Shown in pieces: positions 1 through 11,561 of a stretch of DNA of 64,000 nucleotides. The DNA comes from Myxocyprinus asiaticus (Eukaryota > Chordata > Actinopteri > Cypriniformes > Catostomidae). Where the stretch lies: contig NC_059346.1 of assembly GCF_019703515.2 (NCBI RefSeq), forward strand, positions 17,739,501-17,803,500. Reading direction: 5' to 3'. Under the pieces are notes generated by a model that saw only the letters and a program-made list of their open reading frames with translations, did no database searches and was not told the DNA's origin. A program made the position numbers and the translations under genes. The first letter of the stretch is position 1, and each line of letters begins with the position of its first letter.

Positions 1-1173
1 TTAGTGCCGCCTCAAAGTGGGTGGGATTATAGGCTGATCTTCATAGATGCGCCACCTCTACTGCCGTGACATCATCTTAAACGCGACACAAACATTACTG
101 ACCATGAACAATAACACAACCGCTAACTGTTAGCTACTAGCTCATTGTGCTGCATAAAGCAGTTGTTGCATGTGTAAAGTGTAACAGTTAAATTTGCCTG
201 GTTGTTTTAGAAGCAAGCTTTCCAGTAGCTGGTCAACTAAATAAAGTGAAGCTTTCAAGCAGAATATAGAGTTAACATAACAAAATGTACCATCCTCCAT
301 CGTGGACTCCAACAACGCCGAGTCCAGGGCACTCTCCCTCCCATTGCTCGCTGGTCTATTGCCATAGCGTCCATTTGGTCGAACCACTTCCACTTTCTTC
401 TGTTTGAACCACTCTGTCTGTTATGGTCCTTGATGGTTCTGTAGTCACTTAAGTTTTTTTAACTTTTCCCTACCCTGTTGGTAGGTCCAGTGGTAGCTGT
501 GTGTGGCCAACAGCTGAGACACTTCCTGAGAGACTTTTCCGTTTTGCGCCGTTTCGTTCGTTGCTAACGAGAGGAACGTCTGCACCTCATTTATTGACCA
601 CGGCGTGGTTTTGCACACAGCCATTTCTTTTTACAATTCAAAAGTTGCAAATGGTATTGCAACAAATGATATTGCTGTCACTGTTGCTAACTCTAAAACT
701 AGCGGGTTGATGTCCCGTGTCGCAAATCCAGTGACGCTGGTAGTGATGATTCTCTCTGACCAATCAGTGATCTGCAGTGTTTTGACGTCACATTTAGTAT
801 CGGCTCGGCTCGCTTGGAACCTCGACCGAGGTTGTGCTAAAAAAAGTATCAGGTACCAGGTACTATCCACAGTGGGAAAACCCCCAAAAAGCAAGTAGAG
901 TTGAGTCGAGCTGTACCGTGCAGTGGAAAAGCCCCATATGTTGCTTGGAACTGCACCCAAGACTTTCACCCACTGTTGCACTGGTGTATATGGTTGAGTG
1001 ACAATAAAGTGATTTGATTTGATTAAAAGACAGAAGCAACTGAGATAGCTTAGATACATAGAATTGGACAACTTCTCTAAGGTGCTTGGAACAACCTTAA
1101 ATTGTGCACAAGTGTACTTAGGAGAATAAGTGCTGTTTTGTAGGCATAGGGTGGTCACACCAAATATGTGTAT

Positions 1174-1205
<32 letters not shown>

Positions 1206-1607
1206 GTATAAAGTAAATTGATAAAAATTATTCATGGGATTATTTTGGAAAGCATCCTCACTGTACACATTTTGTGTACACTGCCTAAAACTTTTGGACA
1301 GTAGTCACAGTGCAAAAATGTGAATGGCCCTAAAAAATAGGCTTCATTGTCTTGGTTTTCTTTTTTAATTTTGGGGTGAAACATGACTCCAAACATTTCT
1401 TGACTGTGATATTTAACTGTGCACAGGGCAAGTGTCACTAAACAGATCAAGTTTACAAGTATGCAAGTAAAAATCTGTGCAAAGCAGCTGGATTAAGATG
1501 AGAACATACTGGTATCATCTCACTGTTGTTAAGGTCCAGTTTACATCCACTATCTCGTTGTGTGTGCATGTTTGTTAAATAAGTGCTCTGATTTGCTGTT
1601 CATGCAG
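1..1607. other. Left flank, no gene recognised
   Basis: I see no exon here. If the atrx copy continues leftward, this is the intron upstream of the exon at 1608; the first zinc-binding part of the ADD domain was not found. At about 790-940 there is a piece resembling one end of a dispersed fish repeat that carries a GTACCGTGCAGTGG-like motif. A TA-rich run lies near 1180-1205. At 1287-1312 a short stretch (cctaaaacttttggacagta) resembles the terminal repeat of the MITE at 52097-52365, suggesting a decayed relative. The short open frames here have no coding character that I can identify. Confidence 0.5.
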
Positions 1608-2106
1608 GTGGTGTGCAGAGGGAGGCAGTCTGATCGGCTGTGATTACTGCAGTAATGCCTTCTGTAAGAAATGTGTGCTGCGTAACCTGGGAAGGAAGGA
1701 GTTGTCCAGCATCATGGAGGAGGAGAGGAAGTGGTACTGTTATGTGTGCAGTCCAGAGCCATTGGTGGATCTGGTGTTGGCCTGTGACTCCGTTATGGAG
1801 AACCTAGAACTGGCTTATAAAAGAGCTTCCCGGTCTGAGCCAAGCTCAGTTCGAGGGAAGGCAAAGGGCTGTCGCGGTGCAGTCTATCTGTTGGGGGCAG
1901 GTAGTGGCCCAGTGCCCTCTGCAGGCCTTTACCAACGAATGCAGCGGTTTGTAGATGTTACCTCATCTCTGAGCCATTCCTTCAGGACAATCGTTCAAAG
2001 CGAAAGAGAGGAGGAACTGAAGGAAGAGAAGGAGGAGAGAATGGGGCAGCTGAGGATGTTCCGCTCTGTACTGGATGATCTGCAAGCAGCCAACATTGCA
2101 TTACAG
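1608..2106 (+). CDS. atrx: atrx exon: PHD part of ADD domain plus helical extension
   Basis: This exon starts after cag at 1605-1607 and ends before gtaaaa. It reads 1 nt plus 166 codons without a stop. The first residues are a cysteine-rich finger (WCAEGG...CDYC...FCKKC...WYCYVC), matching the second half of the ATRX ADD domain, the zinc finger that reads unmodified H3K4 and H3K9me3 in known ATRX proteins. It is followed by the characteristic PEPLVDLVLACDSVMENLE segment and then a Lys/Glu-rich helical stretch. Nothing within the exon is broken. Judged alone it would be called functional; decay is visible only further downstream. The preceding exon with the GATA-like finger is not in the window. 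Confidence 0.9.
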
Positions 2107-2254
2107 GTAAAAAGAGAAAAGTACATGTGTGCAAATACACTTCAGTCATAGACTTCACCAGTTAATCTGAAAGAATAAAGTAGTGATGCACCAAAATGAA
2201 AATTCTTGGCTGAAACCGAAAATTCTGGACACACTGAGCCAAAAACTGAGAATG

Positions 2255-2257
<3 letters not shown>

Positions 2258-2296
<39 letters not shown>

Positions 2297-2297
2297 C

Positions 2298-2380
<83 letters not shown>
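2258..2380. repeat. (TA)n-(CA/TG)n compound microsatellite
   Basis: Alternating TA and TG/CA runs directly abut the left end of the Tc1 element at 2382; a matching (TA)/(CA) tract at 3633-3697 abuts its right end. The four overlapping Tyr/Ile- or His/Thr-rich open frames over this tract are repeat artefacts. It lies within an atrx intron. Confidence 0.95.
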
Positions 2381-2381
<1 letters not shown>

Positions 2382-2384
<3 letters not shown>

Positions 2385-3632
2385 TATATTGCCAAAAGTA
2401 TTCGCTCACCGATCCAAATAATTGAATTCAGGTGTTCCAATCACTTCCATGGCCACAGGTGTATAAAATGAAGCACCTAGGCATGCAGACTGCTTCTACA
2501 AACATTTGTGAAAGAATGGGCCGCTCTCAGGAGCTCAGTGAATTCCGGTGTGGTACTGTGATAGGATGCCACCTGTACAACAAGTCCAGTCGTGAAATTT
2601 CCTCACTACTAAATATTCCACAGTCAACTGTCAGTGGTATTATAACAAAGTGGAAGTGAATGGGAATTACAGCAACTCAGCCACGAAGTGGTAGGCCACG
2701 TGAAATGACACAGCGGGGTCAGCGGATGCTGAGGCGCATAGTGCGCAGAGGTCGCCAACTTTCTGCAGAGTCAATCGCTACAGACCTCCAAAGTTCATGT
2801 GGCCTTCAGATTAGCTCAAGAACAGTGTGTAGAGAGCTTCATGGAATGGGTTTCCATGGCCGAGCAGCTGCATCCAAGCCATACATCACCATGTGCAATG
2901 CAAAGCATCGGATGCAGTGGTGTAAAGCATGCCGCCACTGGACTCTAGAGCAGTGGAGACACGTTCTCTGGAGTGACGAATCACGCTTCTCCATCTGGCA
3001 ATCTGTTGGACGAGTCTGGGTTTGGCGGTTGCCAGGAGAACGGTACTTGTCTGACTGCATTGTGCCAACTGTGAAGTTTGGTGGAGGGGGGGATTATGGT
3101 GTGGGGTTGTTTTTCAGGAGCTGGGCTTGGCCCCTTAGTTCCAGTGAAAGGAACTCTGAATGCTTCAGCATACCAAGAGATTTTGGACAATTCCATGCTC
3201 CCAACTTTGTGGGAACAGTTTGGGGATGGCCCCTTCCTGTTCCAACATGACACTGTGCAACAGTGCACAAAGCAAGGTCCATAAAGACATGGATGAGTGA
3301 GTTTGGTGTGGAAGAACTTGACTGGCCTGCACAGAGTCCTGACCTCAACCCGATAGAGCACCTTTGGGATGAATTAGAGCGAAGACTGTGAGCCAGGCCT
3401 TCTCGTCCAACATCAGTGTCTGACCTCACAAATGCGCTTCTGGAAGAATGGTCAAAAATTCCCATAAACACACTCCTAAACCTTGTGGAAAGCCTTCCCA
3501 GAAGAGTTGAAGCTGTTATAGCTGCAAAGGGTGGGCCGACGTCATATTAAACCCTATGGATTAAGAATGGGATGTCACTTAAGTTCATATGTGTCTAAAG
3601 GCAGATGAGCGAATACTTTTGGCAATATAGTG
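2382..3632 (+). mobile_element. Tc1/mariner transposon with perfect 27-bp terminal repeats
   Basis: The ends are exact inverted repeats beginning cactatattgccaaaagta, and the element is flanked by TA-rich DNA, as expected for TA-targeting Tc1/mariner elements. A transposase relic reads on the plus strand from about 2516 to 3549. It has an N-terminal helix-turn-helix region (ELSEF...REISSLLNIPQSTVSG), an in-frame TGA at 2657-2659, a frame change near 3.09 kb in the GGGG stretch, and a C-terminal NPIEHLWDELE block carrying the last catalytic acidic residue. The first catalytic Asp is in the LWSDESRFS block and the second in FQHDTV. It is dead as a coding unit but its ends are well preserved, so it is relatively young. 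It is inserted in the atrx intron between the exons ending at 2106 and starting at 8507. Confidence 0.93.
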
Positions 3633-3655
3633 TATATATACACACACACACACAC

Positions 3656-3697
<42 letters not shown>
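3633..3697. repeat. (TA)n/(CA)n microsatellite flanking Tc1
   Basis: The tract begins tatatata, then runs mainly as CA repeats interrupted by catacata. It is the right-hand half of the microsatellite into which the Tc1 element at 2382-3632 appears to have inserted. Confidence 0.93.
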
Positions 3698-3699
<2 letters not shown>

Positions 3700-3902
3700 C
3701 AGTGTTACTTTTGCTGGATTTTAAAGTAACAGTGTCTGTTCAAAATTTTTGCCGGCTTAAATTTCGGTGCATCCCTAGAATGAAAGGTACTTTGGGTTTT
3801 TTGAACAACTGGTTGACTAGTTAAGGCCCCTATATACTCACGGCGAAGTTCTTCATCCTTCGCTCAAAGCCAAAAAGAAGTTCGAAACAGTTAAGCAATG
3901 GA

Positions 3903-4128
3903 ATTAGGGTTGCACGGTATACCGGTACTAACTAAATGCGATACCAAAAAATTTAAAACAGTACCCGTCAAAAAAAGGAAGAACTCAAAGGTCTGTCCGC
4001 TAAAATGAAAGCTCTATTCAACTGGATGCGTGAAATTGAAGACAGAAAAAAACTACTGTATAAAATGTAATATTCAAAAAGAAGCAGTGATATTCAACAT
4101 AACAATAGTAAAATAATAAATGTTTGTA

Positions 4129-4159
<31 letters not shown>

Positions 4160-4645
4160 ATTATTATCTGTAAGCCATATCACAAAAGCAAGTGTACTGA
4201 ATATCAGCATTGTGATTCAGCCATAGCAGCCTTGCTTATGGTAATCAGATTTTTTTTTTTTTCATTAATGTTTTCAGTAATACTGTCAAGCTCTGTTGTG
4301 CAGCATTTTATGTTACCAAAAATAAAATTGTAATTTTTTGTTAAAAATTGATTTATAATATTTTCATTTAATAAAAGTGTATGTATTCATTTGATTTAAA
4401 CACCATTTGATCATAACATTTAATTCAAACATTTAACATGGAATCGAGAAAAATTAAAACTGAAAATGCTGAATTTGTATCTGTAAGACTTTATGCAGTT
4501 ATTTGAATCAAGTTATTTTCTGTGTAATTTCATATATAAATCTGAAGCTTTTTATTTGCTGCCTAAGTGTTGATTTAGTATCGATATCGAGGTACCAGGG
4601 CTGGTATCGTACCGAAGCCAAAATTTTGGTATCGAAGCAACTGAA
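3903..4645. repeat. Probable degenerate non-autonomous DNA element
   Basis: The left edge (ggttgcacggtataccggtac) and the right edge (near 4570-4645, with repeated ggtatcg/ggtaccag) resemble the terminal regions of short hAT-like fish elements. Inside is an (ATT)n run at 4128-4155 and AT-rich DNA with no open frame of note. The terminal match is imperfect, so the boundaries are approximate. Confidence 0.4.
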
Positions 4646-4799
4646 TGTTTGCGAACATTCAGACACCTCTACGGGAGGCATTTAGAGGAGCATTTAAATG
4701 AGGACCCACTTGATTACATGTAAAACATCGACTTATACAACATTAAAATGTGTTATCAATGACTTCATGCCTCATTCTATGAGTAGAATTAACATCAGA

Positions 4800-6365
4800 T
4801 CAGTAAAAAAAAAATGTTTCACATTTTATGTTGCAGCCTTATGCTAAAATGCTTTCAATTTTTTTTTCACATCTACACTCTATACCCCATAATGACAAAG
4901 CAAAAACCAGTTTTTTTTATAACTTTGCAAATTTATTACAAAAATAAATATCACATTGTCAATATTCAGACCCTTTACTCTGACACTTGAAATTTAGCTC
5001 AGGTGCATCCCATTTCTCTGGATCATCTTTGAGATGTTTCTACACTTTGATTCCACCTTCAATTGATTGGTCATGATTTGGAAAGGCACACACTTGTCTA
5101 TATAAGGTCTCACAGCTGAAAATGCATATCAGAGCAAAAACCAAGCCATGAGGTCAAAGGAACTCCCTGCAGAGCTCAGAAACAGGATTGTGTTGAAGCA
5201 CAGATCTGGGGAAGGCTACAACATTTTTTGGCTGCATTAAAAGTTCCCAAGAGCACAGTGGCCTCCATAATTCTTAAATGGAAGAAGTTTGGAACAATCA
5301 GGACTCTTCATAGAGCTGGCCGTCCGGCCAAACTGAGCAATCGGGGGAGAAGGGCCTTGGTAAGAGAGGTGACCAAGAACCAGATGTTCACTCTGCTGGA
5401 GCTCCAGAGATCATGTGTGGAGATGGGAGAAGCTTGCAGAAGGACAACCATCACTGCAACACTCCACCGATCTGGGCTTTATGACAGAGTGGCCAGACGG
5501 AAGCCTCTCCTCGGTGCAAGACACATAAAAAAAGCACCTAAAGGACTCTCAGACTGTGAGAAACAAGATTCTCTGGTCTGATGAAAGATGAAGATTGAAC
5601 TGTTTGGCCTTAATTTTAAGCATTATGTCTGGAGGAAACCAGGCACCGCTCATCACCTGCACAATACCATCCCAACGGTGAAGCATGGTGGCGGTAGCAT
5701 CATGCTGTGGGTGTGTTTTTCAGCGGCAGGGACTGGGGAACTGGTCAGGGTTGAAGGAAAGCTGAACGCAGCAAAATACAGAGATATCCTTAATGAAAAC
5801 CTGGTCCAGAGAGCTCAGGACCTCTCAGGCTGGGCCAAAGGTACACCTTCCAACAGGACAATGACCCTAAGCACACAGCCAAGACAACGCAAGAGTGGCT
5901 TAGGGACAACTCTGTGAATGTCCTTGAGTGGCCCATCCAGAGCCTGGACTTGAACCCAATCGAATATCTCTGGAGAGACCTGAAAATGGCTGTCCACCGA
6001 TTTTCCACATCCAACCTGACAGAACTTGAGAGGATCTGCAGAGAAGAATGGCAGGAAATCCCCAAATCCAGGTGTGCCAAGCTTGTTGCATCATACCAAA
6101 AAATACATGAGGCTCTAATCGCTGCCAAAGGTGCTTCAACTAAGTACTGAGTTAAGGGTCTGAATACTTGTCAATGTGATATTTCAGTTTTTTTTTTTTA
6201 ATAAATTTGCAAAGTTATCAAAAATCTGGTTTTTGCTTTGCCATTATGGGGTATGGAGTGTAGACTGATGTGAAAAAATAATAATTTAAAGCATTTTAGC
6301 ATAAGGCTGCAACACAACAAAATGTGGAAAAAATGAAGTGGTCTGAATACTTTCTGAATGCACTG
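4800..6365 (+). mobile_element. Tc1-like transposon (CAGTGCATTC family), left tip eroded
   Basis: The right end reads gtctgaatactttctgaatgcactg followed by TA. The left end keeps the inner part of the terminal region (ttgcagccttatgctaaaatg) but has lost most of the outer repeat. A transposase relic runs from an ATG at 5149 to a stop at 6148-6150. It has an N-terminal MRSKELPAELR-type start, an HTH with PKSTVASIILKWK, a [17 protein letters not shown] block, and a closing SLDLNPIEYLWRDLK block. Several frameshifts and stops interrupt it (for example near 5.21-5.23 and 5.58 kb). It belongs to the same family as the copy at 19467-20937, which lies in the opposite orientation. Confidence 0.9.
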
Positions 6366-6369
6366 TATA

Positions 6370-8506
6370 TGCAGTAGATAATGTGTAATTTGTCATGTTT
6401 ACTCTGCATTCATGGTGTTAACATGCTATACACATCCATAATAGGCACTGGTTAAACACTGTTATTGTAATTTATGATGACACTGATACAACTTTAAAGA
6501 TGGGTGTAGAAAAGAGTGTTAATAGCTAAATTCAGGCAAAGAATGATAAGAGCTTTGAACTGCAGACAACACATGAATATAGCAGCATATCAAACAACAG
6601 AGTGAATGGGCACTTAAGAGTATTTGAGTAGATTTAATTCCTTTTGTACACTAAAGAAAAATGTTCTTTGAAAATGTCTTTACACGTGCGTTTACAGATG
6701 TAGGAAAATTTGCACCACCTCGCTAATAACTCTGTACGCCAGTGTGTTCATGTTGACTGAGTTCCAGGTCACACCTACAGAAGACATGGACCAATGGAAG
6801 TAAGATGTTTAGCAGCAGATACAAAGTTTTCCTGAAAGTTCGTGCTGGCGAGCTGTTATGAACCACCTAAACAAACTCAAAAACACCCTAGTTTTGGACA
6901 GTTTTTGTTTGAAATGTCATCACACCCATTTATTCTTCAATTTCGTATTAAGGGGCTTGAGGAAGCCCTCTATAATCAGGCTGTTTTGTTTTTATTAACA
7001 TCACCATTTTTAGGCACATTTTTTGCCTTCGCTAGTTCATTTTAGTAGGTCCTGTAGTATGACAAATACATTTTTTAAAGTATAAATATTCCATGTAGCC
7101 TGGTCTCTTAATTAATATGGTCATAATAGCTACATACAAAATAATCATATAATCAAAATAATCAAGAATGTCACACCCCAGGACTTGTCAACTTTCTTAA
7201 TATATTTCATGTCAACTAGCCTACCCATAGAATAAATAACAATGAACAAACATTGCCAACAGCAGGCGATTTAAAGTCCAACAGTAATTGTCTTTGAAGA
7301 TTGTTGAAGGCAATGAATTTAATAAATTCCAGCATTACGGACATGGCATTTGCAGTGAAACATGACACTTCACATATAGAGAACTCATTGCCATTATCAA
7401 ACCATTTATATAAATAATCATTAACTCCTGCAGACAGAGTCCAGACATCAGAAAATGTTTAGTCTAGACATGTTTTTATCCCCCTCAAGTTTAGAATGGA
7501 TGTGACATTCACAATCCAGAAATAATAATAGCCCCAGAATGTAGAAGGGTTGGCCCTCCTAATTTGTATTTATTGTGGTTTTCACATAAATGGGGAAAAG
7601 CCGATGTTACAAACATGACATCTCTTTTTTACGGACATGACTGTTGTGAAAGCGGCTCTACTATGAAAGAAAATCTATCCAAAACACTTTGAAACCTGCA
7701 GAATTTTTTCTGCTTTTTTGTCCTTTGTTGATCACATGCCTGTCAAATATTCCATGAACCCTAGTCTCTAATATGGTCATAATAGCTGCACAAAATAATC
7801 TTATCAAAATAATCATGCATGTCACAATGCAGGACTTGTCGATTTTTAAATATATTTCATGTCAACTACCTGTAAAGTAAATAACTATAGCTTTTTATTA
7901 CACAACTATCACAGTCCTCACAGAAAACAGATTATGCATAATAACAGAAACATTGCTCACAGCAGGTCATTTGAAGTCTGACAGTAACTGTCTTTGAAGC
8001 AACTTTACAGGTAATTCATTTTAAGATGTAATATTTTACAGTCAAGTATTGCATTGTGTGAAGTCCTTTTCCACATTGCAAAATGTCATCCATGCATTAT
8101 TTATTTATTTAATCTTCAGGGAGGGTTTAGCATAGTTACAGTTAGCATATACCTGTTTATGGTGCTGTCAAAAGATGTGATGTAAACCCTGATTTATGAA
8201 GTGAATACTAATTATTGTATAATCATTTTATGATAATCTCAACATTATCATGTCTTCAATATTATATCTTACATAAACTCTAAAGAAGAAAACTAAATAA
8301 GCAGACAGTCAACCTCGCTCATCAACTAGTTGGACAACTGGTCGTCCATCTTGTCCCATCCCTAGTTGTTATGAAAACAACATTTTATGTCAAGACATAT
8401 TATTTTTTTTTTGTCAGAACAACAAAATAATTAACAAAAAAAGTCAAGGACATTTTTCTTTGGTCACATGTTTGTATTACAACAATGTCTTAATTTGTGA
8501 TTACAG
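6370..8506. repeat. atrx intron with a ~240-bp direct repeat pair
   Basis: No exon was recognised. Two diverged direct copies are visible at about 7090-7310 and 7755-8000. Both contain, in order, ggtcataatagct, ggacttgtc, atatatttcatgtcaacta, and the segment aacattg..cacagcagg..atttaaagtc/atttgaagtc followed by cagtaa(t/c)tgtctttgaag. The roughly 440 bp between them has no recognisable coding content. They could be decayed long terminal repeats or a local duplication. Confidence 0.55.
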
Positions 8507-9445
8507 GAAGCACTGGACCATGAGCTGACTGGGTCCAAACGTGCTGGCAGAGCTGCTTTAGAAAGTCAAAAGCCGAAAGGAAAGAGCAGACGGAAGAAGG
8601 CATCACAGAGCTGTGAACTCACAAAAGAGCTGGTGGTCAAACTCACTCCTGTACCAGTCAGCACACCAGCCAATAGCAGTACCTCTCCTTCCATCCCTCC
8701 ATCACCTGATGGACAAAAGATAGAGAGCGGTGGAGGTGGAGAACTGGAGAAAAAGGAGAAGAGTTGGAAGAGAAGGTGGTGGAGATGGATGGAATGATTG
8801 CAATAGAAGGAGAGGTGGAGAGTTATTGTGGTAATAATAATGCTGATGAGGAGGAGGAGGAGGAAGAAGAGGAAGATGACCAAATTGACACTAAAAGTTT
8901 GTCATTGGCAGAGGAGAATAAGCGTTCTCCACGTGTGAAAACTACACCACGCCGACGACGGGCAACCACAAGCTCCACTGCCGAGCATGCTGATCTAGCT
9001 GAAGACGATTCTGATTCTGATGAGATACCTGAGGTTCTCCAGACAGCTGCTGCCATGGTAAACAGTGAGGAAGAGGGTTTGGTCTGTAGCAGTTGGGAAG
9101 GGGATGAGGTAAACCAGCAAGTCAGGAAGCAGCGGCTCTTTGGGCTGGTAAAAACCACGCCTCCAGACAGAAGCTCACGCAAGCGGACTCTCAAAGAGAG
9201 ATCTTCATCTTCCTCGTCTTCCTCGTCTGCATCTTCAAGGAGGGGCTCCCAGGACCAGGGGTCAGTGGGCAAGATTACCAGGGCAAGAGCCCTCAAAGTT
9301 GCCCGGATGACGGGACAGAGTGGAAGTTCGTCAAGTGAGGTGGGAGGACAGGAACTGGACAGTAGTGATTCAGACGATCAGAGTATCAAACCGCTGTCAG
9401 AGGGTGTCACGTTGCTTGGCTCCGGAAATTTCCAGCAGTCTTCCG
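8507..9445 (+). pseudogene. atrx: atrx exon: acidic/serine linker, frameshifted
   Basis: The exon follows ttacag and ends before gtgagt. From 8507 the frame EALDHELTGSKRAG... stays open to about 8765 and would then hit TGA at 8795-8797. The ATRX-like sequence continues in the next frame: a long Glu run at about 8845-8880, DDSDSDEIPEVLQTAAAM, then NSEEEG and Ser-rich stretches, ending at a donor with one spare base. A single-base length change near 8755-8766 explains the break. ATRX has a matching low-complexity acidic linker between ADD and helicase domains, containing an IPEVL-type block. The 939-bp exon is otherwise well preserved, so the lesion looks recent. Confidence 0.8.
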
Positions 9446-10023
9446 GTGAGTTTGTGTGAGTTTGTGCAGGTGCATTAATGGAGGGTAGGAGTGTGTCTCA
9501 ACAAAATCGAAATAAAAATTGAGCCCATTTACTACATACTACTTTTTTAATAGGAAAACAGTGAAGTCTTTCATCAAAATTTGCTTGCCTTTTCAGGCTA
9601 TGTCACCAGGCCCTCTTATTTCTATTTTTATTTATTTATTTATTTATTTATTTTTATTTTCCCCTCCAATCACCTGTCATATACAGGCTACTTTTTACAA
9701 TCCAATCCCAATGGATGATAACAAGTTCCAGCCTACATTATTTTCCTCTTCAGAAATGTGTCGTATTACCAGGGTAGTAAAATACCAAGCTTTTAAAATT
9801 AAGATTTCCAGGCTGGGAAAAATAATAGAAATGAACAAATTCCTAAAATCATGGATTTTTTTCAAGTTATGCCTGGCTCTAAAATGTTTCATAGGCTAGA
9901 AATTGCTCTGTGACGAACGACTTAAAAAGTCATGGGACTTAATTGGTCAAAAAGTTTATCCTTTTTTTTTATTTTTTATATTTGATTTGATATGGACTTT
10001 AATATTTTATTTTCTCTTTACAG
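9446..10023. other. Short atrx intron
   Basis: AT-rich intron between two atrx exons, including an (ATTT)n run at about 9625-9656. No gene is seen. Confidence 0.7.
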
Positions 10024-10087
10024 GTGATGAAATGGACATCCAGCCTGGTCCGTCCATATCTGTGGATGACGATGATTTAGAAAATAG
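10024..10087 (+). CDS. atrx: atrx small linker exon
   Basis: This is a 64-bp exon between tttacag and gtacga. With one base from the preceding exon it reads S-G-D-E-M-D-I-Q-P-G-P-S-I-S-V-D-D-D-D-L-E-N, then passes two bases (AG) to the exon at 16337 to make an Arg codon. Phase agreement on both sides and the following I-A-R-Q-I-L-L motif (ATRX has a closely similar NRIA(K/R)QxLL) support it. It is unbroken. Confidence 0.8.
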
Positions 10088-11561
10088 GTACGATTCCGTC
10101 TGCAACAGAGCCACACACACATTTTTCCAGCACAGGTCCTCTTCACAAGACTCCGGCCCACCCAAACCCACTACAACAAGAGCTTTGATCCAAACCCCAT
10201 TTAAAAGCATGCAAGCTTCTCGTACATCCACACATACCACCTCTAGACAAGGCTTGTAATGCAGAGTTTGAACGTGACTCAAACTGGCTTGTAAACACGT
10301 TTTTTTGCTCTGTCATCTGTCTGTGCAATTTATGTCCTCACGTAGTAGAGAAAATCTGTAACCACAGGCAGACCGCACTGGTGAAATGTATATCAGAGAT
10401 TCCTCTCCAGAGAAGCTCCTATGTATTAATTTTACTGCACTGACATAGACCTTTGCATGTCTTTGGCAGAATTCGTGAAAGCCAAACTGTCCTCTCTTCT
10501 GTCTGTGCTGCAAATTATGCTTTCAAGAGAGTAGAAAGAGCCTGCACCTTTTCTTTTCGGATCTGACGGAGCCTGTGTTCAGTAAGACAGCAAACTTCTT
10601 GTGTGTGTTTGTGTTTTAGGGCTCAACTGCCTGGTTCTCACCATGTAATGTTTTCGTTCAGTCAGAACAAAGGCTGTGTGGTTTGCTAACGGTAGGTGTT
10701 ACAGTAGTTTCACATAACTTTTTCGTTATTGGCAGTTAAATATAATTGTTCCTGGAATTTAAGTGAACACAATGTTTTTGTAGGCAGAGAGGGACGCAGT
10801 AGCACAGTAGGAGTTTAAGTGTTTGTGTGAGCGGTTGTGTTTGTTCTTTTTCAGGAGGTTAATCCTGGGACAGCAACCTGTATTTACTTCATTTAGAAGG
10901 TTAAGGTGAAGATGAGATTTATGCCCTCATCTGAACTGCATTTGTTCAATATGTGCACATTTCTATACCTAGAGTAATTTACACGTTAACGTGTTATTTT
11001 CAATAAAGTTGCACATGTTGCAATATTTATATCCTCATGTCTTACTGAGAAGATCATAAACTTAAATTGTCATTTGAGAGTTCTGCAAAGGATTGCTTCT
11101 TTGTAGCAAAAGATGTCAGGGATGGGAGATGTGAGAGAAGGAAAACTCGACTCTAGCACGTTTAGAGTAGAAGCTTAATTTGGTGCCATGGCCCAGCGGT
11201 TAGTGTATCTGCAGTTGAGCAGTTAAGGACATGTTGAGCAGTGGTGCTCCTGCATACAACGTAAGTTTGAGCAGCCAGACCTGCAACTATTACATGGGTG
11301 GACTCAAAATGATCATGGAACAGCAGCAGGTGGTTCTTTCAGGACAGACATGCAGGCTGTGAGCATTCCAAAGTTTGTGCAATTGTGTACTTGGGGATTT
11401 CGAATAAAGAGTGCAGTCTTCACTCTCAGATAAGATGTTTATTTGATTTTGTGTGTGATCTGAATGGCTCTGAGGAGAGGCAATCCACACTTATTTACTC
11501 TCTCTTTTTCTCCTCTTCTCCCCCCCCCTTTCATTTCTTTTTCTCTGTTTCTGCAGCCTAA
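10088..11561. other. atrx intron, no feature recognised
   Basis: I read both strands here and see no conserved exon, RNA gene or clear mobile element. Open frames are short and have no family resemblance. A C-rich run lies at about 11520-11530. Confidence 0.6.

Noticed and set aside
2142..2425. Overlapping Tyr/Ile- and His/Thr-rich open frames on both strands
   Set aside because: They are translations of the (TA)n/(CA)n microsatellite.
5149..6150. Domesticated Tc1 transposase gene
   Set aside because: Frameshifts and stops break the frame, and terminal repeat remnants are present, so it is a dead transposon.
8823..9296. 157-codon minus-strand frame rich in Ser and Arg
   Set aside because: It is the antisense shadow of the atrx acidic exon; GAG/GAA and TCT/TCC runs keep it open.
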